Part shown: piece after piece, positions 36,944 through 45,452 of the stretch | Numbering within the stretch: the stretch's first letter is position 1 | Layout: every line of letters starts with the position of its first letter | From: Larkinella bovis | GTDB lineage: Bacteria; Bacteroidota; Bacteroidia; Cytophagales; Spirosomataceae | Assembly (NCBI RefSeq): GCF_042655385.1 | Contig: NZ_JBHSMA010000006.1 | Location: 186,001-250,000, forward strand | DNA: 64,000 bases | Direction: 5' to 3' | The notes under the pieces: generated by a model | Database searches by the model: none | Seen by the model: only the letters and a program-made list of their open reading frames with translations | Told to the model about the DNA's origin: nothing | Made by a program: the position numbers and the translations under genes

Positions 36944-37543
36944 TTAGATGACGGTTGCTTTGTCCGGAATAAGACCGTGTTGCAGGAAGTCATCCGTCAG
37001 TTTCTGCGCTTTTTTGAGCGCTTCGTCGAGATCGTCGTTAACCAGAATGACATCAAACTGGTCCTGAAAGCTCATTTCAAAATGGACCTTAAAGAGTCGT
37101 TTCGACAAACTGTCTTCGGTTTCCGTGCCACGTCCTAGCAGGCGCTCCCGCAGGGTTGCCTCGTCCGGTACTTTTACAAAAATCGCCAGGGCTTTGTCGC
37201 CGTAGTACTTTTTCAGTTTTAAACCGCCCTGCACGTCCACGTCGAACAACACATGTTTGCCACTGTCCCAGACGCGCTGAATCTCAGTCTTTAACGTTCC
37301 GTAAAAGGCACCGACATACACCTCTTCCCATTCGACGAACTCGTCGTTATCAATTTTTTCCTTAAAATCTTCGGGAGTCAAAAAGTAGTAATCTTTACCG
37401 TTTTGTTCGGAGCGGCCCCGGCGGTCGCGGGTGCAGGCGGAGATGGAAAAACCGAGATTTGAATTAGCAGCCAGCAGATGTCTGACGATGGTGGTTTTGC
37501 CTGAACCGGAGGGGGCCGAAAAAATAATCAGTTTGCCTTCCAA
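36944..37543 (-). CDS. gmk: Guanylate kinase
   Basis: Converts GMP to GDP with ATP. The 199-residue product has the P-loop SAPSGSGKTTIV at residues 9-20 and the GMP-binding segments TRDRRGRSEQNGKDYYFL and FVEWEEVYVGAFYGT. It starts 6 bp after the anti-sigma-like gene and 15 bp before nadD, so the group 38530-36356 is likely one operon. Confidence 0.97.
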   Translation of the reverse strand: MEGKLIIFSAPSGSGKTTIVRHLLAANSNLGFSISACTRDRRGRSEQNGKDYYFLTPEDFKEKIDNDEFVEWEEVYVGAFYGTLKTEIQRVWDSGKHVLFDVDVQGGLKLKKYYGDKALAIFVKVPDEATLRERLLGRGTETEDSLSKRLFKVHFEMSFQDQFDVILVNDDLDEALKKAQKLTDDFLQHGLIPDKATVI

Positions 37544-37549
37544 TGTTAC

Positions 37550-37849
37550 TTATTTATTGATTTCTGCCTGAATAGCGGCTGCAATTTTATCCGGGCAACA
37601 CTTCTTTTCAACTTTTCCCTGCAGTGCTTCTTTGATGCACTTTTCCAGGTTATACATATCGATGCAGGGTTGGCAGATTTCGATATGCTGCTTAAAATAC
37701 TCTTTTTCTTCATCGGTGGCTCCCCCGTCCAGAATCGCCTGAATTCGCTTCAGGCATTTGGCCTGGTGTTCGCAGGATTCTTTCGTAGGGGCAGTCTTCT
37801 GCCTACCCTCCATACCAACCGTAGTCGATGAATGCAATGTGCCTGACAT
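37550..37849 (-). CDS. Zinc-binding anti-sigma factor-like protein
   Basis: A 99-residue soluble protein with the zinc anti-sigma pattern H55-x3-C59-x2-C62 (KQHIEICQPC), plus extra Cys pairs at residues 26, 32, 71 and 84-85. No transmembrane segment is visible, so this would be a cytosolic zinc anti-sigma domain like RsrA or ChrR rather than a membrane-spanning type. It lies 87 bp after the ECF sigma gene and in the same direction, the usual order for a sigma/anti-sigma pair. Redox or zinc sensing is an inference. Confidence 0.8.
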   Translation of the reverse strand: MSGTLHSSTTVGMEGRQKTAPTKESCEHQAKCLKRIQAILDGGATDEEKEYFKQHIEICQPCIDMYNLEKCIKEALQGKVEKKCCPDKIAAAIQAEINK

Positions 37850-37936
37850 TGGAAAAATTTAATTTATTCCAGAAAATATTATACTATGATTTGTGTCTTG
37901 CCCTGATAACCAACGATCAATCCCAAAAAGTTTCAA

Positions 37937-38530
37937 TTACTCATCATTTTTGTTGTAACCCATTGACGCTGCGTACTCTTTCAGCTTATCTTTCAACAGA
38001 TTCCGGGCGCGGTGCAACCGTGAGCGGACCGTTCCAATCGGAATATCCAGGATCTTGGCCATTTCCTCGTATGTAAATCCTTCGATATCACAGAGGATAA
38101 TAACCGTCCGGAAATCGACCGGCAGCGAGTTGAGCGCGGAGGCCACCTCGTCACCAATCATATCCTGCACCGTTTCGAACCTCAGATCCGTGGTGTGTTC
38201 GGTTTCTGATGCTTCATCGGAGTTGTAGGTGGTCTCAACATCCTGGTAATCAACTTTCGCAGGCTCTTTGCTTTTCTTGCGATAGTCATTAATGAAGCTG
38301 TTCTTCAGAATGCGGAACAACCACGCTTTCGCGTTAGTTCCCTGTTCGAAGGAAGAGATAAAGCGGAATGCTTTTAAATAGGTATCCTGCACCAGATCGT
38401 TCGCGTCATCTTCGTCCATCGTCAGGCGGAAGGCAAAGTTGTACATGGAGTCGATGTGGGGCATGAACTCCTTGTTGAAGACTTGGTACTTCTGTTCGTC
38501 GGTATACCCTTGGAGTTGCGTATCTGACAT
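37937..38530 (-). CDS. ECF-type RNA polymerase sigma factor
   Basis: A 197-residue extracytoplasmic-function sigma factor that directs RNA polymerase to stress or envelope promoters. Region 2 includes DANDLVQDTYLKAFRF and AKAWLFRILKNSFINDYR. Region 4 is a helix-turn-helix with EGFTYEEMAKILDIPIGTVR. The ATG at 38530 (MSDTQLQGY) is preferred; the longer frame from 38605 adds an unconserved leader. The zinc anti-sigma-like gene, gmk and nadD follow. Confidence 0.94.
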   Translation of the reverse strand: MSDTQLQGYTDEQKYQVFNKEFMPHIDSMYNFAFRLTMDEDDANDLVQDTYLKAFRFISSFEQGTNAKAWLFRILKNSFINDYRKKSKEPAKVDYQDVETTYNSDEASETEHTTDLRFETVQDMIGDEVASALNSLPVDFRTVIILCDIEGFTYEEMAKILDIPIGTVRSRLHRARNLLKDKLKEYAASMGYNKNDE

Positions 38531-38899
38531 AATTTCGGGCATCGTCGTCATAAAATTACAAATGAAAATGAAAAGGCATCCATTTTTTTCGTAGGCTTCA
38601 TCCAAATGGATGCGGTACGAGTAGCAATGTTACATACAATCAAGGGTTTAGGAGGTTGGCAACTAACTATTTACTGATAATAAAAAAGTTAATGCCAATG
38701 TTTTAGGACCCTGCAAAAATCAATCCTACCCCACAACTCTTCTCTGATTTGCAAGGAACAGGACAAATTGGCAGGATACAAGCCCGGGGTGATGGATGGT
38801 CGGTAAAACCGGATGGATGGACGGAAATAACGAGTGAAAAATAGGCAGGTCATCCGGAAATAATCGCTCAGCCGCCGGGGCGAATGAGCGTAAAAAAAG
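38531..38899. other. Intergenic stretch upstream of the ECF sigma gene
   Basis: This 369-bp region between the sigma gene and the broken histidine kinase holds no convincing gene. It should contain the sigma promoter, but no good TAnnTTTG box is visible. Two short copies of GGATGG(T/A)CGG occur at about 38795-38823. An AT-rich part lies at 38661-38700. Confidence 0.6.
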
Positions 38900-39959
38900 T
38901 CAGGAGGGTTGCCGAATCAGCGGTAAGGTGACTAAAAAATGACCGTCGACTTCCCGAACTGTTGGGCTGGGCTGGCTCAGCATCTGGTATTTCCGCAGAA
39001 TATTGGAAATGCCAACCCCGTTGGACAGCACACGCGAGGCTTTCCGCTGGAGATTATTCGTGACCTGCACCTGGCCGTCGGAAGTCGTGATAATTTCAAT
39101 GATCAGCGGCTGGTCGGGGAGCACGATATTGTGTTTCACGGCATTTTCGACCAGCAGTTGCAGCGTCAGCGGAGGAAGCTGGTGGGTGTGGTACTGGTCA
39201 TCGACCCGCAGCTGGAGTTCCAGCCCGTCGCCATGCCGGGTTTTCAGCAGGTGGAAATAGGAACGGATAAAATCCAGTTCCGTCGTCAGGGGAATCAGGT
39301 CCTGTTCGTTGGAACGCAGCAAATACCGGTAGACGCTACTGAGTTCTTCCAGAAACTGGCCGGCCTGTTTCGGATTTTCCTCGATCAACGCCCCCAGCGA
39401 ATTGAGGCTGTTGAACAGGAAATGCGGATTAACCTGCTGCTTGAGCGCTTCCAGTTGGCTTTGCAGGTTGGCAATCTGTAATTGCTCTTTTTCCTTTTCC
39501 GATTGACGGAGAAGGGTTGAAATGCGAAATGCTTCGTAAATGCCTAAAATGCAAAATGTTAAGGTGGCGGCACTGGACAGGATGCTGTCGGATCGGAACC
39601 GAAAGCTGGCCCGTGAACAGCAACGACGCAAAACCGCTCACAAACACTAAAAGGCAGATGGTTATCAGTAAACCGCTGAGAACCGTCCACCCGATTCGTT
39701 TGACAACCTGCTGGCGTTTCGGATACCGTTTTAGAAAATAACCAATCAAGAGACGATTGCTTTCCCAAATGACGGTCATAAAGGTCAGGGCAATACCTAT
39801 TTTGGTCAGCTTCAACGGCGTGATTGGCGGGCGCAAATACCCACTCGAACTGATGCTCAGCAGCGTCAGGAAGAGAATGCCTGCCAAACGGATCCAGTGA
39901 TTTTTCAGGTAGTGCACGGTGACGGACGTTTTTAGGCAAAACAGAGAACCGTAAAACAA
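38900..39959 (-). pseudogene. LytS-type sensor histidine kinase split by a frameshift
   Basis: Two overlapping frames make one 350-residue histidine kinase. The N-terminal frame (39959 down to about 39590) encodes three to four membrane helices (IRLAGILFLTLLSISS, LLIGYFLKRYPKR, LLITICLLVFVSGFASLLF). It then shifts by one base near 39585-39595 into the second frame, which continues with SSAATLTFCILGIYEAF, the H-box region QQVNPHFLFNSLNSLG and the ATPase part LLVENAVKHNI. The site (around ATCCGACAG on the minus strand) is not a long homopolymer. Probable start is GTG at 39920. No LytTR regulator is adjacent. It is a pseudogene or a sequencing error. Confidence 0.85.
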
Positions 39960-39964
39960 AGGTA
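39957..39964 (-). promoter_or_regulatory. -7 box before the histidine kinase
   Basis: The minus strand reads TACCTTTG, an exact TAnnTTTG match. It overlaps the TTG codon at 39959, which argues that the true start is further in, for example GTG at 39920. Confidence 0.4.
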
Positions 39965-40036
39965 CGGAAAAGCCGGGTCAAAAAGCCGGCTGAATCCGCC
40001 CTGATGTTGTGCGAGTTACCGTGCTGGAAAGCCGGG

Positions 40037-43021
40037 CTACTGACTCCCGAGTTCGCTCAAAAACCGGATCAAATCCCGTACATCGTCCTCCGAATAGGCA
40101 TCCAGCAACCCCGTGGGCATCAGTGACCCGGTTTCAGTTTGTTTCGCCAGCTCTTTCTTTGGAATGATCCGGGTTTTGGGCGAATCCGTGGTTTTGATAT
40201 GCACCACTTCCGGCGTTTCGAATACCTTGATGCCCTGAATCAGTTCGCCTTTTTTTGTTTCGACCTGCACCCGGTTGTAGCCCTCCTTGATGTTCTGGTT
40301 CGGCCACAGCACCTCCGTAATCAGCTCCCGCGACGAGAGCCCCCGGCCCACCGCCGACAGGTTCGGGCCGATGGTGCCGCCCTTTCCGTTGAGCGCGTGG
40401 CAGGCTGCACAGCTTGGATTCGCGCGGTAGATCAGCTCCCCGCGTTTGGCGTCGCCCCGTTCCAGAACGGCTTTGGCTAGTTTTTCGACGTATTCCGGAC
40501 TGTATGGCCGCGAAAGAACCGTTCGTTCTTCGGCCATTTTATTCAGCCGGTTGCTGAGTTCGGGCGCGTCGATGCCTTTGATCGCCAGGGCTTCCAGGGC
40601 CAGCCGGGCCTGTGGTTTTGAAAGCGTGGTTTTGCCCAGTTGAGCCGCCAGCGCTTTAATTCCGCCCCGCTGATCGATGAGTGGCGTGAGGACATCCCGC
40701 ATGGTGTTGGTGGTCAGGTCGGTGCGCTGCATTGCATTCACGGTCGCAACGGCGGCTTGCGTCACATCCAGTTCGCTCATGCCCTGTAAGGCGGCCAGTC
40801 GGATCAGGGTGGGGGTTTCGGACGTAGTAACCAGCTTTTGCAGCAAAGGCAAAACCGGGCGACCTTTCAGTTCAACCAGTGCTTTCAACCCCTCGGCCCG
40901 GACGCGCGAATTTTGCTGGCTGTTCATCGTCAGCGTGTGAATGGTGGGCGCGACGGATTGAATTTTCCACGTTTTGACGAGCTGAATGGCAGCTATCGTG
41001 ACCTCGGCGGTTTTTGACAAGAGGCTTTTCCGGAGGTAACTGGCGGCTAAGGGCGTTACGGTTCGCGCGTCCAGTTTGCTCAGGCTTTCGAGCAGCCGCG
41101 CATCGGCCTGAGCCGAAGGCTGGCTCAGCACAAACTCGATATCGGGTGTTTTACCAATGGTGGCCAGACTGAGCAGCAGACTGCGCCGGACATCCGGTTC
41201 CAGATTGGCAATATCAGCCAGCTTCCGGTATTGTTCGGCAGCATACCACGTCGGCGGTAAAACGCTTACGAGCCACGCCAGATGAGCCGGTTTTTTAAAG
41301 ATGAGTTTACCGGTTTGCAAAGCCGGTTCCCAGGCTTCCTGCAACGCATAAGCGGTTTTGTTGAGCGCATACCGCAGAAACTTGTCCATCGGATGGTCTA
41401 ATACCTGCGTTGCCAGCGCCATCGCTTCCGGTTTGGGTACGTTGCTGACGGCTACCAGAGCTTCCAGCCGAACCCGCGCGTTTTCGTCCTGAATCAACGG
41501 TTCCAGCACGGCCAGCGGATTCGGCAGTCGGTCGCCCCAGCGCCCGGCAACGTGGGCGGCATAGGCCCGCGCGCCCGGTTCTTTTCCGGTTGCCAACTGC
41601 CGAAGCAGGGCTTCATGGACCAGTTCGTGGCTTTCAAAAACGCCGAGCGCTTCCATCAGATGATGCTCGTAATTCGGCTCGTTCCGGTTTAGTTTTTCAA
41701 CCCATTCGGCTAAAGCCGGTCGAACTTCCGTGAGCGGTTTTTCGGCCAGCAGCCGCTTCACCTGATACCGTATCCAGTGCTCGTCAGATTTCAGGTAATC
41801 CAGCAAAGCCGCAGCGGGTTGTCCGGCCAGTTTCGGCGGTTGAACCAACGGGCGACCGGTGGCCGTGATGCGCCAGATGCGTCCGTGCATTTTATCCCGG
41901 TCCGGGTGGCGCATGGAAGCCTGGTAGTGGCCGATAATCGGGTTGTACCAGTCCAGCACATAAAGCGCCCCGTCGGGACCGACTTTAATGTCGATGGGCC
42001 GAAAACTGCGGCTGCCCGAACTCAGGATGGGATCGAGTTGCCGGGCCACATACCCCGACGAATCATCCGTTATCCGCATGCGCTCGATCTTGTTGTTGTA
42101 ATAACCGGCCAGAATGAAATCGCCTTTTAGATCGTCGGGCAGGTGTTTGGTGCGGATCATTTCGATGATAGAGCCTTTGATCACCAGCTTACCGATGGGC
42201 GGGAGCAGGGCGCGGTGGGCGGTTTTGACCAGGCCCGGAACCGTATAAAACAATTCGGGGTCGTTGGCTTTGTGGAACATTTCGCCCCACTCGCCGAAGT
42301 TCATGCCCCACGGATTGACACTGGCCGTCGAACCGTCCAGAAAATTGTCGAGCTGACGGCGCAGCGGCCGATACCGCCAGATGGCCGCCCGGTCGGCTTT
42401 CTGGACGCCCCAGGCGGTTTCGACCCGGCTGTAAATGCTGTGGCCCTGTGAAAAAAACAGCTCACCGCCCGGGCTCCAGAGAAACGAATTGATGGTCTGG
42501 TGGGAATCGTGCGTCCCAAAACCCGACATCAGCACCTCCCGCGTGTCGGCTTTGCCATCGCCGTCGGTATCTTTCAGGAACACCAGTTCGGTTTGCTCAC
42601 CCAGATAAACCCCGCCGTGACCAAGTTCAAAACCGAGGGGCATCATCAGATTGTCCGCAAAAACGTACGACGTGTCGGCCTTCCCATCGCGGTTACGGTC
42701 TTCGAGGATGATCAGCTTGTCAAACGGTTTTTTGCCGGGTTCCAGTTGCGGATAGGAGGGAATGGTCAGCACCCACAAGCGGCCCTTTTCGTCCCACCGC
42801 ATGGCGCAGGGATCGGCAATGCCGAGTTCTTCGGACGCAAACAGCTCGATTTTATAGCCATCGGCAAGCTGGAAGGATTTGAGTTCGGCGGCCACCGAAT
42901 TATCGCTTTCCGCCGGAGAAACCGACATTGGGTTAATGGTCTGAGCCCGACCCCAATTGATTTGGCCGACAAAAAGGAAGATGGCTAACGGGAAAATAAC
43001 GGTTTTATGAACAGGACTCAT
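40037..43021 (-). CDS. PVC-type heme-binding dehydrogenase with HEAT-like repeats and C-terminal cytochrome c
   Basis: A large exported protein of about 994 residues. From the ATG at 43021 it has a signal peptide (GRAQT), a beta-propeller dehydrogenase-like domain (ADGYKIELFASEELGIADPC, and DGALYVLDWYNPIIGHYQ), a central helical repeat region of HEAT type, and a C-terminal cytochrome c domain with heme motif CAACH about 124 residues from the end and a likely Met ligand in GSLMPTGLL. This layout is widespread in Planctomycetes and some Bacteroidota and is thought to oxidise sugars or other organics. The SGNH-like gene lies 51 bp upstream in the same direction. Confidence 0.9.
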   Translation of the reverse strand: MSPVHKTVIFPLAIFLFVGQINWGRAQTINPMSVSPAESDNSVAAELKSFQLADGYKIELFASEELGIADPCAMRWDEKGRLWVLTIPSYPQLEPGKKPFDKLIILEDRNRDGKADTSYVFADNLMMPLGFELGHGGVYLGEQTELVFLKDTDGDGKADTREVLMSGFGTHDSHQTINSFLWSPGGELFFSQGHSIYSRVETAWGVQKADRAAIWRYRPLRRQLDNFLDGSTASVNPWGMNFGEWGEMFHKANDPELFYTVPGLVKTAHRALLPPIGKLVIKGSIIEMIRTKHLPDDLKGDFILAGYYNNKIERMRITDDSSGYVARQLDPILSSGSRSFRPIDIKVGPDGALYVLDWYNPIIGHYQASMRHPDRDKMHGRIWRITATGRPLVQPPKLAGQPAAALLDYLKSDEHWIRYQVKRLLAEKPLTEVRPALAEWVEKLNRNEPNYEHHLMEALGVFESHELVHEALLRQLATGKEPGARAYAAHVAGRWGDRLPNPLAVLEPLIQDENARVRLEALVAVSNVPKPEAMALATQVLDHPMDKFLRYALNKTAYALQEAWEPALQTGKLIFKKPAHLAWLVSVLPPTWYAAEQYRKLADIANLEPDVRRSLLLSLATIGKTPDIEFVLSQPSAQADARLLESLSKLDARTVTPLAASYLRKSLLSKTAEVTIAAIQLVKTWKIQSVAPTIHTLTMNSQQNSRVRAEGLKALVELKGRPVLPLLQKLVTTSETPTLIRLAALQGMSELDVTQAAVATVNAMQRTDLTTNTMRDVLTPLIDQRGGIKALAAQLGKTTLSKPQARLALEALAIKGIDAPELSNRLNKMAEERTVLSRPYSPEYVEKLAKAVLERGDAKRGELIYRANPSCAACHALNGKGGTIGPNLSAVGRGLSSRELITEVLWPNQNIKEGYNRVQVETKKGELIQGIKVFETPEVVHIKTTDSPKTRIIPKKELAKQTETGSLMPTGLLDAYSEDDVRDLIRFLSELGSQ

Positions 43022-43072
43022 CAGACACAAAATTCAGGGAGTAGGAAATAATTCTTGCGCAACGCAGCGGTT

Positions 43073-44098
43073 TTATCGAACCGGCGCCAGCTTGCGCTGT
43101 TCATTCATAATTCGTTGTTCAGCGCCCCGGATCAGGGGTTCGAAGGCTTTCATTTCTTCGGGAAAAATCCGGCGGGTTTTGTCCTGCCAGTCGTGGCTGA
43201 ACGGCTGCGTTGTCCGGTCGCCGTTCAGAAACGCCCAGTTGCTGGGCCGCCAGTAGTTAAACCACAGGACGTTTTTATTCAGCACTTCCCGCTGAAGCGT
43301 AGTTAGTTGCTGGGAAAAATGTTCAGGTAAATTCAGGGTTTTCAGGATTAGGCTGGCCATTACTTGCTGTCCGACCTGGTTCAGATGCAAACCGTCATTG
43401 GTCAATGAGCCAACGGAAGAGGATGTGCGTATTGGGTGATACAGATCGATATAACCATACCCTTCGGTTTCGGCCAGCGTTTTGATGGCCTCGGCGTATT
43501 TCTCGACCGGCGCGCGACTCATTGGATTTTCCGATTTTCCCAGCGGAGTGCGATTTAGTTGATCGGGTTCGAACGGAACGGGCGAAAGCAGCACAATCTG
43601 CCGATCCGGTTTCCGGATGCTGTCGAGCAGTTGCCGGTAGGCGTCGATAAATTGGGGAATCGACTTTTCACCCTCCAGCGATTCCATTTGCCCAAATTGC
43701 GCAAATACAACGTTAGCACCCAGGCTGTCGAGGTTTTTGCTCCAGCTGCCAAAACCAACATCGCGGAATTGTTCGTACACCGTGTCGCCTTCCCAACCCA
43801 GGTTCCAGATGCGGAGTTGAGTCGTGGGGTGGGCTGCATACAGCAGCGTTTCCAGAATACCGTCTTTGCGCATGGCGGCTATGTTGGCTCCCCCCGCAAA
43901 CGCGATGATGTCGCCCGACCGCAATGCCGGGACGGCATTGCCCTGGCGTTTGTCCAGCGGCAACTGGCCGGGGAAGGACGCTTTGTCCGTTGGTGGCTGG
44001 GCCTGGACAAGCCCAATCGTCAGCACCAGCAAAAGCAGCAAAAACCGCTGGCGCCGGAATACACAGAAACCGTTGTCGGAGGTAGAGAGAAAGGTCAT
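43073..44098 (-). CDS. SGNH-hydrolase-like exported protein lacking catalytic Ser and Asn
   Basis: A 341-residue protein with a signal peptide (LVQAQPP) and the SGNH/GDSL fold. Block I, normally GDS, reads FAGGANIA (residues 67-74), so the nucleophile Ser is replaced by Ala71. Block III, normally GxND, reads FGQMES, so Asn is replaced by Met. The C-terminal D-x-x-H pair remains in NDGLHLNQVGQ. Relatives beside PVC-type cytochromes often have GNT in block I, so this is a divergent subgroup and may be a binding protein rather than an esterase. It heads the operon with the PVC-type gene. Confidence 0.85.
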   Translation of the reverse strand: MTFLSTSDNGFCVFRRQRFLLLLLVLTIGLVQAQPPTDKASFPGQLPLDKRQGNAVPALRSGDIIAFAGGANIAAMRKDGILETLLYAAHPTTQLRIWNLGWEGDTVYEQFRDVGFGSWSKNLDSLGANVVFAQFGQMESLEGEKSIPQFIDAYRQLLDSIRKPDRQIVLLSPVPFEPDQLNRTPLGKSENPMSRAPVEKYAEAIKTLAETEGYGYIDLYHPIRTSSSVGSLTNDGLHLNQVGQQVMASLILKTLNLPEHFSQQLTTLQREVLNKNVLWFNYWRPSNWAFLNGDRTTQPFSHDWQDKTRRIFPEEMKAFEPLIRGAEQRIMNEQRKLAPVR

Positions 44099-44110
44099 GG
44101 GTTGATCGGA

Positions 44111-44262
44111 TTAAGGCGCTCCGAACGGCCCGGTTAAGGGAATACGGATCGTTTGCTTCAACTCCCGCTCGGTAACGGTAAAAGCCATGGCCGGGCGTGC
44201 GCTACCCAATGCAAAATCGTATTTCTGCAGATTGGCTTTTGGAGGCCGTAAGAACTTGGGAT
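44111..44262 (-). pseudogene. Possible C-terminal gene remnant upstream of the SGNH gene
   Basis: On the minus strand an open frame of about 49 codons ends with TAA at 44111-44113, 12 bp before the SGNH ATG. Its end reads LQKYDFALGSARPAMAFTVT followed by ERELKQTIRIPLTGPFGAP, which looks like real protein rather than a chance frame. An in-frame stop near 44262 removes any longer start. The spacing to the SGNH gene is operon-like, so this may be the tail of a lost gene. It was not matched to a family. Confidence 0.35.
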
Positions 44263-44362
44263 TTTACCCGCGCTGGTGTTTCTTGCATACGGGTTAAAAA
44301 CCGGTTTCCTGCCCGGGCAAGGCTGACCCGATCGCAACGTTTTCCATTCATTTTGTTTTCGT

Positions 44363-45355
44363 ATGAAGGTTTTCTGCCGAGTCGTCACGAGTTTCCTCCT
44401 GCTAGGGTATTGCCACACTTCGTTCGCCCAAAAACCGGGAAATCCAGAACCCTACATCCGGTTCGACGACACCCGGACTGCCACCTGGCCAGCCGATTTT
44501 GAAGTGGTCGGCATTCCGTCTACGGCGGATGGACAGGTTCAGAAAGCGTATTTCTCCAAGACCCGATCGGGGCGCCCGCAACCCCTGATCATTTCGCTGC
44601 ACACCTGGAGCGGGGATTATGCACAAAAGGATGATCTCGCGGCTCTTTGTCAGCAACGCGATCTGAATTACATCCATCCGGATTTTCGCGGGGCCAATAA
44701 GTCACCGAGTGCCTGTTGCAGCGAACTAGCCCTGTCGGATATCGACGATGCCATTGCGTTTGCGCGCCAGCACGCCCAGGTTGATACCAGCAAGATCTAC
44801 GTAATTGGCGTCAGCGGGGGCGGTTATGCCACCCTGAGTACGTTCATGAAATCGAAGCACCCGGTTCGGAAATTTTCCGCTTGGGCGTCTATTGCGGACC
44901 TGGAAGCCTGGCACCGGGAAAGTACCATTCTCAGGAACAAATATGCTGCGGACGTCATCGCCTGCACGGATTCCGGGGAGGGCTTGAACCGGGAGAGTGC
45001 CCGTCGAAGGTCGCCCCAGTACATGAAAACGCCCGTGAAACGCTTAAAAACCGCCCAGCTTTCGATTTATGCGGGTATTTATGACGGCCTACAGGGCAGT
45101 GTGCCGATTACGCATTCCATCAATTTTTACAATAAGCTGCTGAAGGATCTGGCGGTTTCGGACCGATCCCGGTATGTGTCGGATCAGGAAAAGCTGCACC
45201 TGCTCGAATGGCGACAGCCCCTGGGGAAGCTTGGAACGATTGCCGACCGGCCGATCTGTTTGAAAAAGCGGTCCGGTAACCTGACCTTAACCATTTTCGA
45301 AGGCAACCACGAGATGCTGACCGAATACGCATTGAATGAACTCCTGAACGAATAA
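44363..45355 (+). CDS. Exported alpha/beta hydrolase, prolyl-oligopeptidase-like
   Basis: A 330-residue protein with a signal peptide (TSFAQKPG) and an alpha/beta-hydrolase fold. The nucleophile elbow is GVSGGGY near residue 153, and the oxyanion strand reads LIISLHTWSGDY. The final His is in FEGNHEMLTEY. It resembles S9-type esterases or peptidases acting on external substrates, but the precise substrate is unknown. It is transcribed alone, divergent from the SGNH/PVC-type pair. Confidence 0.82.
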   Translation: MKVFCRVVTSFLLLGYCHTSFAQKPGNPEPYIRFDDTRTATWPADFEVVGIPSTADGQVQKAYFSKTRSGRPQPLIISLHTWSGDYAQKDDLAALCQQRDLNYIHPDFRGANKSPSACCSELALSDIDDAIAFARQHAQVDTSKIYVIGVSGGGYATLSTFMKSKHPVRKFSAWASIADLEAWHRESTILRNKYAADVIACTDSGEGLNRESARRRSPQYMKTPVKRLKTAQLSIYAGIYDGLQGSVPITHSINFYNKLLKDLAVSDRSRYVSDQEKLHLLEWRQPLGKLGTIADRPICLKKRSGNLTLTIFEGNHEMLTEYALNELLNE

Positions 45356-45376
45356 GTCCGCTGAAAACCGGAAAAG

Positions 45377-45402
45377 CAAAAGCCCAGCTAACTAGCTGGG
45401 CC
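45377..45402 (-). terminator. Intrinsic terminator of the methyltransferase gene
   Basis: GCCCAGCTA (45382-45390) pairs with TAGCTGGGC (45393-45401). On the minus strand the stem is followed by TTTTGCTTTTC, so it ends the methyltransferase transcript whose stop codon is at 45453. Confidence 0.7.
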
Positions 45403-45452
45403 TGGCCGGTACGGTGACTTCACGGGACGGAGGGCGAAGGGATCGATTTCCC

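Noticed and set aside
42143..42988. Open frames opposite the N-terminal part of the PVC-type dehydrogenase
   Set aside because: They lack recognisable domains, and the minus-strand protein has a complete signal peptide and propeller in this part.
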